A stretch of DNA of 64,000 bases, taken from assembly GCA_000507305.1 (NCBI GenBank), contig DF241542.1, positions 1 to 64,000 of the forward strand. The letters run 5' to 3'. Below the pieces are notes generated by a model, which ran no database searches, was not told the DNA's origin, and saw nothing but the letters and a program-made list of their open reading frames with translations. Positions 13,601-28,600 of this stretch are shown here, one piece after another. Origin of the DNA: Breviolum minutum Mf 1.05b.01. Lineage: Eukaryota; Sar; Dinophyceae; Suessiales; Symbiodiniaceae. Position 1 is the first letter of the stretch. Each line of letters opens with the position of its first letter. The position numbers were made by a program, and so were the translations under genes.

Positions 13601-16600
13601 CATTGAATTTCTTCTGGGAGGGTCGGGATGAGACACTTGCGACACTTTCCACTTGAAAGATATGTTGTTGTTTTACAGCCTTCGGTTTTCCAGGCCTTTT
13701 GTTCCAATGAGAGAGCGGTTTTGAGACGAAAGGGTCTTGCACCTAAAAACTAGCATGGAATCAGAAAACTGACGCCTTTGGAAATCAAATCCTCTTCAGG
13801 TTCCAGCTGTTTGTTTTCCTCTACAACTGTTTCTGTTTTAGCTCGAGAAAAAGTCTAAGTTTTCAGTATCTCCCAAAAGTAGCGTGGTATGACAAGCCCA
13901 AGGCGGTATCCATGGCAAAACCTTGGGTGCGATTTGGAACCCCGCTCGCCCCCCCAAAACGAGGCCGGCAACACCAGCGACAGCAGTCCGACAGCAAAGC
14001 CGGTGCGCACGCGCGATGGCCAGCTGTGACATGGCATTGTCAAAATCAAAAAACGGAGAGGTCACGGGTGGAAAATGATAAACATGATGATGTGCTGGAT
14101 GATTCACTTCATGAAATCCATGATGCATTTTGATGTAAATCCACCAAGACAATGGAGAGAATGAAAGATTGGAAAATGATAAATATTGTTGTTTGCAGAT
14201 TTCTCTTGAGAATTGGAATTGACTAAATGTTATACGACCCGAAAACGGGCAAAAGAAATGGATTTTCCACTTTGTCTTCCCATCAGTTCAGTCATACTGA
14301 AAAGTTGGCATGACATCAATTTCAAGCTTCCATGGTGAACCGAACCATGATTTTGGCAGGCTTGCTGCAAAAAAAGATCAAAAAAGACCTAAGGGCCCAA
14401 CGTGATTATTAGAACAAGACCCAAGACACCGACCGAAAAATCATCAAAACGTAGGTATCGTAGGGATCCCCCTGGCAATTCCCACTCTAAAANCGTAGGG
14501 TGATATATATATATATATATATATATGTATTCTCCGAACCCGGGGGAACATACACGGTGATGGGTTGCATGATGAGTTTTCGGCTTACAGCTGCCTGGCA
14601 CCCTGGGCTCCTGTGGGCTAGGGTGTCAGGTTGTAACAGAGTTTGTGTGTTGGGTGAGCCTGCCCCATTGTTCTTGGAAGCTCAGTGATCTCCTGTGAGG
14701 TCAGGTTTTTGAGGCCCTCCCCAGACTCGGCCTCAGACGGCTTGAGACCCCTCGAGTGGTCTGAGCTGTTTGGAGGGCTGAGAGGGGTAGGGTGGTTCCT
14801 TGAGTCCTCGACCATCTGCACCTTGAGGTGCCGAGGCCTTTGCTTGAGCAGGGCTGATGGGTCTGGAGCAACTCAAAAGGGACTTGAAGGCCAAGGGTGG
14901 ACAGAGCACCGACTGGGAGTTCATCCTTGGAGGAGGTTTGAGTCATGAGGACCTAGTCCCCTTTGTGGGGGAAGGGTCCGAGAAAGATGTTATGGACCGA
15001 GCCCGGGAGGTGATGAGTCCGGGTAGGATGGTGGAGTACGAGTGCTATGATCAAAGGTGGAGGAGCCAAGGGAAGGCCATCATGGAGTTGGTCAGCTTCG
15101 AGGACGAGCGGGAGAACACCGTTCGTGGTATCCACCTGGCTGCCAGCGATGGGTACTATGGCTATTATGCCAATGAGAAACTGAGGGTGGACAATGTAGT
15201 TTACCACCTGTGTTGCACCGACGCCAAGAAGTGCACCTTTAGACTGCCAAGAAGGGATCGACGTGAACTGGTTCATTTAGCACGATGGCGAATGGTAAAC
15301 CCAGGAGGACTCCTCTTGGAAGGATGGACCAAGGATGTGGCAATGGCAGCCGTCAGAGAAGCTGTTGAAAAGTTTACTCCACCACCTGTGGCCCCGATAG
15401 CTCCTGTGGTGGCACCAGCGGCTGGAGGTGGAAGTGCCCTTGATGAGGCCCTGGCTGCTGAAGCTGCCGGTGGAGGTGATAGAAGGGAGCGACGAGAGGA
15501 GAGATCAAAACGTGGGCGTGAGGCTGAGAAGAAGGCCCGTGGATCAGTGGGCCAGTTACTTGGCTGAGAAGGAAGAAACTGAGAGGCAGCAATCACGGCG
15601 AAAGCGGAAAAGAGAAAGAAGCCGAGATGACAGAAAGCGGATTGACAAGCGAAGTCGTGGACCTGAGGATGACAGTTATGGCAGCGATTCGAAGGATGAT
15701 GGGAGTTCGGAGGAGTCGGATTTTCAGAAGCCCCCTACCCGGGGAGGGGCAGATATCTGGAAACTGGCAAAGAAAAATCCCGGGAAGCTGCTGAGAAGTG
15801 GCATGGAAGAAATGTCCCGGTACCTGGCGGATCAGGTCGGGGACGGGCAAGACGAGATCCGGTGGGACCAACGCCGAGTGATGGCCTACATAAATCAAAT
15901 CCTCCCAGTAGGTCACCAAGGAGGAGGTCCAGGAGTCCGCAACCAGCGAGAGGCAGTGACCTTAGGGACGGCGATAGATTTACTCCTCAACGGTTCCCTG
16001 GCGTCCCTACAGGACCTGTTGATGCAAAGGCTAAAGGCCTTGGAGACGGCGATGCAGGAACAGAACTGGCAGGCCGCTCGACACCAAGAGCTAGTCAGCT
16101 TCATTGACGAACACGGGGGAACGCGAAATGGCCAGCCGTACCGAGATTCGAATGATGAAGCTGAGGGCAGCAACTATGAAGGCCAAAGGGCATCTCCGTG
16201 ACGCCGATGGGGCAAAAGAGCCCAAGTCGAAGTCCCCAACGAGAGACACGGGTGAGTCCGGGTGAGGTTCAACGACGTGCCGAGGATCATTCCGCCTGAG
16301 GGGACCACTTTGGTTCCACGGGAGGAGAAAGCAGCAGAGGAGAAGAAGGAAGCCGGAGGCCAGAAGCAGCCGGGAGCAGATCAGCCGTGGTGGAAGAAAA
16401 AGAAGAAGAGAGGCAAGAGCAAGCCTTTCTGGAAGCAAAAGAGAAAGGAGGAGGAGAGCCGGAGCGATCAGTCAAAAGAAAGCAGCGAGAAGAGAGGGAG
16501 GAGTCCAACCCCCCATCCATCAGCGAGGAAGGTTCGATTGCAGAACTAGCTGGTGAGGAGATAGAGGAGATGCTGGTGAAGTACCGGAAGTGGCTCAAAG

Positions 16601-19600
16601 AGAATGATGTCTCTGGTTTGACGGTGGCCCAGATGGCGGCACATATGGTGATCCAACTGAAGAAGTCAGGCACTAGTTTTGGAAAGTATCTTTTGAGGAT
16701 GGTGTCCGAGCCTCCTGGCGTGGAGGGGCAAGCAAGGCGACGGAGCGTCTTGCCTCTGCCATTGTTGCCTGACTCATCAAAGGAGTTGAAGAAGATTTGG
16801 GAGAGTGAAGAATACCGCAGGTTGATGGGCAGTTGGAGTGAAAAACGGAAGTTGACAGCAAACCAGGTTCAAAGAGGAATGAGGAAGAGTGGCATTCTGT
16901 TATGGCGCGGCTTGATGGTAGCGGGCCTCAATTTCCTTTGGGGTGGCTGCCGGATGGCTGGAAAGACATGCCATAGGAAGCCAACGGTGGCCCAACAAGG
17001 CTGCTTTGATCGACTGTGGATCGTGGCCCGCAGATTCGTGGATGACGTGAGCGAGGTTAAGGAGAAATTGGTCAAAGCGCCGGGTGCTGGAGATTGGAGT
17101 GAGAAGTTGGAAGGAGTTCGAATCTCCTATCAGGGAGAGATAGTGGAGAAGGCTCAAGAGCCAACACTCGAGCAAGTGCTCCCAGGTCTTCCGCCTCCAG
17201 GCTATGCAGGGGGCGAGTGGCCATCACAGATTTGTGCGAGGGAGAAGTAAAAGAGCTTCTGGATCCCTCAAAAGCGTTTTTGGACGGAGAGGAACTTCCT
17301 GAGCGAATCCCCACACCCAAGGTCATGGCCAGTGATGAAGAGTGGGAGAAGATATGTAAGGTGTTGATGGAGAGAGGCCTAGTGAGGCCCGTGGAAGAGA
17401 TAGCTATTGTTGGAGAAGAGAGGATTGAGAATGGGGCCTTTGGAGTGATCAAGCCCAACAAGAAGACGGAGTCGGGCAAGGACGTATTGCGGCTCATCAT
17501 GGACTTCAGGCCCTGCAATTCGGTGACGAAGATCATTGAGGGTGATGTGAGGTCACTCGCTGGGGCCCCGTCACTGCAGCACGTAGTACTGCCAGAAGGT
17601 ACCGTGCTAAGAGTCTCGGCAGAAGATCTTGTAGCAGCCTTTTATTTCTTCGCATTGCCCCCAGCCTGGACTAAGCTGATGGCCTTTCAAAAGAAGGTCT
17701 CTTGGAAAGCGTTGGGGTTTGACAGACAAGCCTGGCATGACCCCCCCACTCGGGGCATGCGTGTTGCCTATGGGATGGGCTTCCGCACTGGGGATCCTTC
17801 AACACGCCCATCGCCGTTTGGCCTTGGCTTCCCCTCTGAGGGGAGCAGGCCTGTTGGGGGAGCTGGAGATTAAGAGGGACTCCGAATTTCCGGAGATTGA
17901 AACAGATGGAGGTGCAGCTTGGAGCCTGTACCTGGATGACACCAGCATCTTGGAAATCCTCAGTGAGAAGGTAGAGAAGGAAGTAAGGGGAAAGAGCCCG
18001 GAGGAGCAAGATCGGCTTCGTCCAGCCTATACTCACTGGGGGATTCCCTACAGTGTCGACAAGGCCCTGACAAGAGCCAGGACAGCAGAGAAACTAAAAG
18101 GGCCATTGAATGCATGTCCTTGGGGGCAGTTCTCTGCTCGAAGGAGTATCCAGTAAAGAAGCTGGCCCAGGTCTACGCTGGGAAGGAGGTCCACACACTG
18201 CAGTTTAGAAGGCCTCTTTTCAGTGTGTTCGACTTGTTGTGGAAAGGAATCGGAGCAGCAGAGAAGACCATGAAGATGACGAGAGGGATCATTGAAGAGG
18301 TCTTGCTGGCTGGTTGTCTGGAATGCCTGAAGTTCAGTGATCTGAGGGCCAGCTTGAACGGTGTGGTGACTGCCTCAGATGCCTGTGAGTCAGGCAGGGG
18401 GACGGTCTACGCCAACCAGCTGAGTGCCCGCGGATTGGCTGATGTGCTTGCATTGGAGGAGAAGTTGGACAAGGACATAAAGGACGAGATCGGGACGGAT
18501 CCCCCTGAAGTGGTGGTTGTCATCGACTTTTTCGCCGGGATTGGTGCACTGTCGAGATCACTGGAGCTTGCAAAGTTGCCCGTGGCCCACGCAGTGATCA
18601 TAGAAAAGGACCCGGATTGCAGGAGGCTACACAGGAGGCGATGGCCTTCATGTTCGCTGCTGGTGGACATCAAGAAGGTGACGAAAAAGCAGCTGGAAAA
18701 GGAAATCAAGCGTATACCAGGGGTGACAGGAGTTGTCGCCGGAGGTGGATCGCCTTGCCAAGGGCTATCGAAGTTATCTTCGCAGCGGCTTCACCTCGAA
18801 GATCCGAGGTCAGCACTTTTCTACGACATGGCAGAAAGGTTCAAGTGGATTTCGGAGATCTGTTTACAAATGGGGATCTGGTGCCTAAGATTTGGTGAGA
18901 ATGTGGTAGGAGATGCAGGAGACATAGAGGAGATGAGCCGGTATCTCCAGATCAGTCCCATTCAAGTCTGTGCCAGTGACCTTTCTTGGGTCAGGCGTCC
19001 CAGGCTTTATTGGGGGTCAGTTGAGATCGACGACCATGAGTCTTTCACGAGAGAAGAAGGCCCAGTGGCTGACAGATTGCGGTTTGATGCTCCGTGTGAG
19101 GGTGTTGGATGGAGGATGGGAATGGCCTAGTCAGATGCTGGATGAAAAGGCCAGGTTCCCGACATTCACAACGCCTATACCAAGGAGCAGGCCACCGCCG
19201 CAGGTTGCAGGGCTGAAACAGTGTGATGAGGCGACGATAGCCAGGTGGAAGGAAAATCAAATGATGTTTCCGCCCTATACTTTCAAGCCAGAGTTTTTGG
19301 TGAAGAATCGAGAAACCGGAGCGCAACGAGTGCTGAACGCAGATGAACGTGAGGCCTTGATGGGGTATCGCAAGGGATACACAAAGGCACTATTCAAGAA
19401 GGCAGCCTCCAGTCCGGAGGAGGAGTTCCAACAGGAGGTGGCACGTATGGCGGCCCTGGGAAACTCTTTTCATTGCCCGACAGTGGCGATACTATTGGAC
19501 CTTTGGTTGTGGTCTCGCAAAGTGAGAACCGATCCCATTGGCTTCAAAGCCATTTTGGCAGAGTGGCATGCTGAATTGAAAACAGTGAGAGAAAAGTATG

Positions 19601-22600
19601 AGGATACACCGCTGGAAGGAGATGAAACAGGAATGCGATTGAGTGAAACAGAGGATGAAAATCTGTCCCTCCTTCCAGAGCGAGGGCGGTTTCGCCCCAG
19701 CTGGATTGTTCCTTCGGAAGAATGGAAGGAGAGTGAAAGGATGAAGGAAGCCAGTCAGAAAATCGTGCACCACTACTTGAGGCGTATGGAATTCCGGGGG
19801 TCCGATGTAAGATTGGACCTAGGAGTGCTATTCAAGCCGGACCAGGCACCGCGTACCTGGACATGCGAGTGTGTAACTTTTTTTTGGTTAACCAAAAACT
19901 ATTGGGTTTACCAAAACTTTTTTGGTTTTACCGAAAAAAAAGATAAAACCATTGGAAATGTATGTAGCCTTTTTTGAGAAACAATTTGAAATTATTTTTT
20001 GTATTTGTAATATGGATTTTGTCAAAAGTTGAAAAATATCATTTTTATATGTATGTTTGAATTGCCTTTCTTTAAAATTCAATCCTTTCGTGTTCCGGTA
20101 TACTGACAACTAAATGTACGAACCATATATTTATAAAGCCATATAAATATTCAATAGATATAGCCGCTTTTTTTTTTGAGCGCTGCTCTGTGTAAACAAG
20201 TGTGCATGTTTTGGAGGCCAGGAAAATGTACGTTTAGATTCATGTGGTTTCTCTTGGCGAATGCAAATACATTTCCTGTGTTTTGATTTCAGGATAATGT
20301 ATCATTTGCCTTGGTGCCAATGCAAATGCTCCATTTCCTCTGTTTTGATTTCAGGATAATGTATGATTTGCCTTGGTGCCAATGCAAATGCTCCATTTCC
20401 TCTGTTTTGATTTCAGGATAATGTATGATTTGCCTTGGTGCCAATGCAAATGCTCCATTTCCTGTGGTTTGATTTCAGGATAATGTATCATTTGCCTTGG
20501 TGCCAATGCAAATGCTACATTTCCTGTTTTTTGATTTCAGGATAATGTGTCCTTTGCCTTGGGGCCAATGCAAATGTTACATTTCCTGTTTTTTGATTTC
20601 AGGATAATGTATCATTTGTTTTGGGGCCAATGCAAATGCTACATTTCCTGTTTTTTGATTTCAGGATAATGTATCATTTGCCTTGGGACCAATGCAAATG
20701 CTACATTTCCTGTTTGTTGATTTCAATGACGAGAAGATGATAAATTCAACGGCATTGGCATGTGAAAGCGTTTGTTCTTGCAACTGCCACATGTATACAA
20801 GTTTTGCTGGCATTTTGCTCTTAAGTTGGTCACAAAATGCGGTGTGTAAGATGCAACTGAACATGTCATACATTTGAACCAATGAATCAGTTTTGACTGG
20901 AAAGAACATGCTCAAACAAAACACAACCCACCTGCAGTTTCATATATTATAGGTTTAGCGGGGCCGCGTGGCTCGGGTCTATAGCTCGCCAACATGGGTA
21001 CGATTGACGGGCCTGGGGCTTGGGGCTGCTGTTTTGAGGACTTGTATAATGAAACATGTACTCTTAGTCTTAGACAGGTTGAGTCAAGTGGGTTTATATA
21101 TATATATATAATCAACGTTTACTTATTTATGATCATGTATTGTTGGTGCACCCACGCAGGCCTTTTGGGGTCCAAACGCTCTGTGTGGTATATAGTTGCT
21201 AGTCCAGCGACTTGCAACTGTAATGGCAGATCCTAGTGCGGCAGCTGTTGAAGTGGTAGCTGTTGATGAGCAGCAGCGGCAAGCGGCAGAGCGGTTGAAA
21301 GCACTTTCTCAGGTGGTGTTTCAGGAGCTGGGTTCAAAATGGTGAAAGTCAAGGGGTGTCTTTTTTGACAGTTTTGCTTTTCAAAATAATTGTTGCTTGA
21401 TTTTGTCGCAATCCCAACGGTTCTATACATATACCCTAATAGGAGTGGAAAGACGATGCTGAGTTGAAGGCCAGGGTCATTGCTAATAAATCTTTCCTGG
21501 TCTGGCCAGCGGATTTCACCGGGAAGGAAAAGAAACCTACTTCAATGGCAATCAAGCTCAATAAGCAGATCTTGAAACCTCTAGTTGGAAGGGCAGACCT
21601 GGAAAGTAAGCTTGGTGGGGTTCCTGTGCTGCAACCTCTCCTTGAATCCTTGAACGAGACATGGTCTGTTTCTGGATGTTAGAATTTTAGCAAGGTTTTA
21701 GTCATTACCCTCGCCATAATTTTAAGTTTGGTAGAGCCGATACATGTTGCAACGGTGCCTGTGAAAACTGCATTTGCTGCTGTGCTAAAAGGCTGGCGCT
21801 ACAGAAAAGCGGTGCAATAAGGATGCACATGGCATCAAATCCCTGCTCAACCATCATTCCAGTGCCTTGGACCCAAACATGAAAAGAAAATGAAGTGAGT
21901 ACGCGATATGTGTGTGTGTGCGTATCGTGTGTGTCAAACTTTTATCTTTACTATATAGTAAAGTCAGAAGTTTAAATAGAGATACAAATTCAAACTTCTG
22001 ACTTTACTATAGTAAAGACAAAAGTTTACATATGGTCTAGAGTCTATGTCGAGGTTGAGGCTTCAAGTTCAAGTAAAAAGATTTCGTGTCCATACCACAA
22101 GATGTTACAAGACTTATATTGGTTTCATTCTGTGCCTGCAGAGCCTGCAGTTGTAAATACATCTAGATCCTTATGTATGTTCAAAGCGCTCCAAGTGTGC
22201 AATGTTCAAGCTCCCCATCTTTGCATAAGGGCTGGTAGACCGAGCCAGCTCGCAAAGAGATCCTGATGTCCAGGAGCTCACAGATTCTGGTTCTGCATTG
22301 GCATTGCGTTTCATTTGTGCTTTCGGTATTGCGGAATGTATGTTTGGTCTCAAGGTTTTAGTAAGGAATTTGGGTTTATGTATATATTTATTCTGTTATA
22401 TACGTAATTGATTATACATGTTTTGCTGTGTGTTGCGTTTCCCTCAAATAGCTCAGGAGCTTTCCCTTTCTCGTTACCCTCGAGAGCCTCGCTTTGCCCT
22501 CCCCAAGAAGACTTCTTTCAGTCAGAGTGAGGCAAGCATGCTACGGTTTTGAACATGTTCGAACTTCTATAATATATTTGAATGTGAATTTCTCCAAAAG

Positions 22601-25600
22601 GTCCATGGGCCTTGAATTCATGTTATGTCCCCTTTTTGGTCAGGCCAGTAGTCCAACAACTTCTACTGGTGTGCCATCTGATCGCACCTCTCCTGTGGAT
22701 TCAGCGGGGCATGCTAGCCTGAGCCCTGCCTCTGCACCTCTTCAAGACCTACCTGATTTGATGGGTTTGCGACTTGAAACTATGCCCTATGATTCCGGTA
22801 GTTGCCCCTTTAATTTTCAGCAAACGCTTGAAATGCCTGAGACCATTCCTGCCTTTGGTTCTTCGCAATCCTTCCCTGCCTATCTCCCTGCGTCCTTTTC
22901 AGCGTGGCACCAAATTCCTGAAGGGGATTCTCAATGGATTCCTGATGGTGATTTGCAAGATGGCCTGCATTTCGGGTTAGCGCCTTCCTTGCAACCTGCG
23001 TTTCCTTGCCCTACAAACGTGTATGAGATTCGCAGTGATGATGAGCCCACATTGCCTGAGCAACCTCAGGCGTGGGCCTGCTTGTTGGAAATCAAGATGT
23101 CAAGTGCAAAAAGAAGAAATGATTGTTTAGGGTTCTCTTGTGAGCAAAACATGGGTACAACAAGCATGTACAAGTGGATCGCGCAAGCATGTTCAACCAA
23201 TACGAGGTCTGCGGCTTTAGATTTCATATAACTGCTGTGTTCCTCTTTGTCCAAGTGTGTGCTGCATGCAGGCTTTGGCGCCTCCAGTCGAATGGGGAAT
23301 TTACGCAAAACATGCAAATGATCAGATGGAGACTATGCCTTGGGGAGTGGAAAACACACAGGACTGACTGCGGCAAAAAATTACCTAAAAGGAAACAGGG
23401 TTGGGCAAATTCAAACAAAGCGCAGCCTTTCCTGCAGTTCTTTGTTTTTTGATTTGTACAATTATTTGCCAAGGCCAAAACCTTAGTACTGCGTGTATCT
23501 AAATGAAACCCCTCCCTTAGATTGTTTCATTTCACTGTGGAGCCTTCAAAGCATTGAACATGGGTCAATCTATTGTCATTTTGCCACAACATAATTCAAC
23601 ATGATGGAAGATCAAACTAATCCTGTTCTACATCCATTTGGCTGATTTACCTTTCAACGTCTAGATCCAGTTTGTCATGCTCCTGGGTCATATTGTATAT
23701 ATAGGTTTGATTCGCCCACTTAGATGTGTTTACTGATTGTGTGATATCTTGCGTTTTGTGTTTTTGAAAAGGTGTTCGCCCTTTCAATAACACCAATGCA
23801 GAGATATCGTGCAACCAATAAAAACATAAGTGGGAGTATCATTGGAAGCCTTTTAATGATTGAGATAGTCATCAACAGTGATCTGTGGCTAACAACAACT
23901 TCATGCTGCTTGTAAGTTGTATCACCTAAAACTGGAAAAGAGAAGGCTGTTGATGAACACTCTGGTATAGGAGTTCGTGGCATCCATGGCTAGCGAATGC
24001 CAAAGGGTAGAGAAAATGGCTGTTGAGTCATCGATGGAACATGTTTCCAGGATGCATTAAACAAACAATACCAAACATGTTTTTTTCAAACGCGCCAGAA
24101 GAAAATCGCAGAAAACAGCAGGGCAAATTTAAATTGAGCAATCTCAGGTACCACCGTTGCCCTGCAAAGCTTTGCAAAGGCCACCAGTGGTTCATCTTGG
24201 CACCATCTATGAATCGCAGGAATTTCCAGCCGGTGGGCCAATCTTACCTGATCGCTGTCCAGAAAAACATGAAGACTCTCTTGGACATCGACCTGCAAGT
24301 GAGGTGCCTTCAGAAGAACGAGTTGCAGAGACTGCATATGACACTTCGCAAGAAGCTCCTGAAGTTCATCCTGAGGAGGAAGCTCCTGAAGCTGAGGAGG
24401 AAGCTCCTGCAGGAGTTGGTCCTGAGGAGGAAGCTCCTGAAGTTCGTCCTGAGGAGGAAGCTCCTGAAGTTCATCCCGACCAAAAAGCTGCTGAAGTTGA
24501 TGTGGGTCCAGAGGCTCGGAAGGCAGTCCACGAGAGGATGATGAAAATGGACGAGGTGGAGTTTGCCAAAGCTATGAAGGCTGCGCAACAGCACCCTAGA
24601 TTCTGTGATTTTCTCATGTCGGTGCCTTTTGATAAGGCGAATACTGAGGTGGAGTTTCTAGTGCTATGGGAGCTTTGGTGCAAGTACTTTGGTGTCGCTG
24701 CAGAAGCTCCTTCAGTTCAGGTACTGACGGCTGCTGAGCAGCGGGCGCTTCGAAAAGCCAAGACTGAGAAGGGAAAGAAAGGAGGAGCCACAAGCAAAGC
24801 AAAGAAGGCAAAGGGTGCAAAGAAGGGAAAAGGCGCCAAGAAGGGAAAAGGTTCAAAGAAGGGAAAAGGCTCAAAGAAGATCAAGAAGTTGAGGCGTGCA
24901 ACGAAGGCAAACAGGGCGAAGCGTGCAAAGGAAGACCTTGAAGAAAAGGAGCCTGTAGAGCCAGAGCCGGAGGTCGAGGGCCCAAAGAAAAAGCGCCCCC
25001 AATTGATCTGCTTGAGTGACCAGGAGACCTTCAAAAAGAAACCTGATTGCGTACGATTGCAACGTGTTTCTCTTTTTTTTTAAAGTCAACATGATGGTTC
25101 GTGTGTGTTTTTCCATTTCCTTCCTTAGACCCTACACAAACATTTCGTATGTATATATATATAATATATATACATATATACATACATACCTGGAACTTCA
25201 TGTGTAAAATTTGTGCCTTTTCGTCCAAAAAACAACCAAAGCACAAATTCACACATGAAGTTCTAGGTATGTGTGTATACATGTATATATTTAGATATAT
25301 ATATATATATGCATATTAAATATACACCGAAAAAATGTTTGCACTTTGAATTCTAATGTTCTCAGGATGGTGAAAAACACCGCGGACTTTGCCCTGAATA
25401 TCTACTGGACTCGTCTTCAAGTAGGAGTGCGATCCAAGCAGTCGAAACGTCAAGTATGGACTACATCGCAGTCCATGGACATTCCTGGCTTTGGTGAGAA
25501 GATTCGGCTCGCAAATGCAGTTGCTGCTCGATTGCAATACCATGTCATTTTGCTGCGCTCACGAAATTGTGTATGAAATGCATATATACATATATTTAAT

Positions 25601-28600
25601 ATATATGATACAAAATCATTGGGTCAACAAACAAAACATGTAAGAATTGATTGATCATTCTTACAGAGTTTTGTTTAGTTGCCAGAATGATGATGTATCA
25701 TATATATGCCTATATGTGGATTTCCATAAAGAGGAAACGACCAAAATTGACAAGGGACCAACGATTGCCTGTATCATATTTCAGCTATGCATAATGGTTC
25801 CTCCTAACTGTTCAAATTTGGAAGTTTTCCATGTGTTTCACTTGTCAAGGGTTGCCATTGTATGGGTATTTTCAACGGCAGCTGCAGCATTGTATATAGA
25901 AACTTCTTTCTTGGGTACAGTACTTCCAGGCAGCTGCACCATATTGCAAAACAAATAGAGGAATCTACATGCTTCAAGCCACACATTGTATCTTTGCGTT
26001 TGAAATCTGTTTTGAGGCTGCGCATCTCCAGGCACACGATGGCGATACTAGTGGTTTGGAGAAGCTTGTGACCAGGACCCTGATCAAGCTCTGGGAGGTT
26101 CACAACCGCAACAATTTTGCAGCATAGTCATATAGGGCGATTCTATTTTTGACACGGGGTGGCCAAATGAATGGTTACCATTTGGCTTGTAGTATCATAT
26201 ACTGCAATATCAATGTTTTCTTGGGGGGTTCAACCACATGGGACTCAAACAAGTAGTCTGCATGTGCTAGGTTGTGTCTTTGTTCTGCCAGCATGCTTGC
26301 GCATGTGACCCCAATCCCAAATATCAGTCAAAACAAGTTTTATTAAAGGTTTTGGGCGAAGAACACCACTTCTTATTTATTGTGGCCTGAGGGGCTATAT
26401 GCGTATGCGTGAGTGCTGCAATACAATCGCGGAAAGTATAGCAGTGGAGATGAAAAACATGTGAACGCGTTTTGCACAGTTGTTGTTGCTGGTGTGTTTG
26501 CAACTTCTCATGGCTTGCTTTCTTAGTGTAGAGTCTCGAAAGCCTTCACTTACAAATCAAACATGGGTGCATATACTATTTGGTGTTTCTGATGCTGTTG
26601 GATTATTCTCAGGTCATGGGCCGTGGCGCTCTGAAGCGGGCCCTTTCATCATCGGATGATGATCGCAGTGCACGAGGTACAGGTGCCCCCCCATCTGATC
26701 AGGCTTTGCGTTTTGGTTTTGTTGGTGGTGATGAGGTGATGTGTGAATGAATGGTTCACCAGCAAATGATACACATGACGCGTTTGCATACTACACAATT
26801 GCCTTTGAGACTTGGTGTTTTCAATTGCTTGGATGGAAATAAACTCCTCAAAGCAAAGCTTTCTTGGAGCTTATTTCCTGGTGCAATTGCAAACATTGAG
26901 TATGCAAAAGCATGTGTGTAATATGTGGTCACGAAATGTAAGACTGTAGTGAGGACATGTATAACTCTTACAATCTTGTAGTATACATGTTTGTGTTTAA
27001 AAATCAAAGCTGGTTAGCAGCAGGAAGTTGTGTTTCACCAACTTTGGCCCTCAAGCACACACAAAAGAATACAAGACTTGATGATTTTGGCTGGAGCTGT
27101 CTTGTGGAAGAATAGAAGCATGTATTTAATATAATATAATATTTATATATGTATAGATGAGTCAGACATTGCAGTTCGATATAAAACAAATCATCCGGTT
27201 TACACAACATCAAATTTAGATTTGACTTTGAGCCATGCCAGCACCTACCCAGTGGAATGTGGACACTGCAGTGAGACGGCTTTTTGTTGCAAGGGCCCCT
27301 TTTGTATCTTGGTGCAGTTTATGAATATCTAAGATTATATGGGTCCCCAATCTGTCTCAATCTATGGCATTCCAACATTGCAATGTGGCGTTCCAAGGTC
27401 TTGGTACTCGTTGTGGTCCTCCTCCTCTGCACTGATGGTTTGGATTTCACATGGGTATCCTGGTGCAAAAATGATCCTTTTCATCGCTGCCCAAAAGAAT
27501 GCCACAAAAGCATGTAAATACACCAGGGATGAAGAATCATGCTGATTTTCCCTGATTGTACCCTTAATGCATGTTAAATGTTTCTCTCTCTCTTGGAAGT
27601 GTGTTTTGGGGTGGCTATGGCTTACTGTTGGAGCAAATATCGAAGCACTTGGTGGGGAAACACGAAGAAGATAGATATGTGTCGTATTTTCTTTAGCCTG
27701 GAACATCTCAGGCCTATCGCTTCGTAGAGTTCTTCTCCGGACAAGGGAACGTGACGTGGTCTCTCAAGCATTGCGGCTTTCCAGGCATTCGGTTCGATCG
27801 AGATCTAGGGGGTCGATACAACAATATTTTCGAGCCGGCTGGATTTGGGTAGCTTGTCAGGTTTTTTGAATTGTAAAATTTTGTTACTTGTGGGTGTACG
27901 GTGGAGAAAAAAATATTGTTATAATTTATAATGTTTATCACCTGCACGCCTGGGCTTGTGACCCCAGGTGTGCGATCATGTCAATTCTACAACTCCTCCC
28001 CGGCTCCTTAGTGATACTTGCACCTGTGTGCTCAAGTTTCTCTTTTATGTCCAGTTCTCAAAACTGCCGGTACCTTTTTATGCCAGAGGGCAATCAGGGG
28101 CTGAGTTGGGTGAAGGCAGGCAACGTGATGTCAGTGCGTGTCACCCTCTTGTGCTATTTATGTGCAGCGCTCGGACTGGTATTCATTCTGGAGCAACCTG
28201 CAAGTGGCAAGTTTGCTTTGATGCCACGATGGGAATATTTCTGCCAGAAAGTTTGTTATGTGTGTGGGTTGCAGCTAGTATATTGTTGGTTTCACCCATC
28301 TTTCTACAAGGGTAGTACACTGTACACTCGTTTTTTTGGTGTTGTTGCTATGTTTGGTCTTGTTTTTGGCGCTTCTTATATCCAAGCCTGTCAATACCAA
28401 ATGGTATTCACAATCTTGGATATCTTGAAGCTTGGTTTGGGTTGATTCTACTTGTGTCATGGTTTTGTTGTCTTAGGTTTTCCGGCAACGGCTTTGGATG
28501 AAGAAGTATGGAGTTGCTTCATGCAAACCCTCCCTACTTTGGTCCAACTCATGGATGATTAGAGAGTTGGACTTGGGCCCGCTGACCGCTTCTGAGAAGG

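Noticed and set aside
18530..19500. Methyltransferase as a host DNMT gene or bacterial restriction enzyme
   Set aside because: It is in frame with, and flanked by, reverse transcriptase and RNase H motifs of the same element, so it is a retrotransposon domain.
20255..20727. CRISPR-like array
   Set aside because: The units are contiguous 62-bp tandem copies with no unique spacers, in a eukaryotic transposon.
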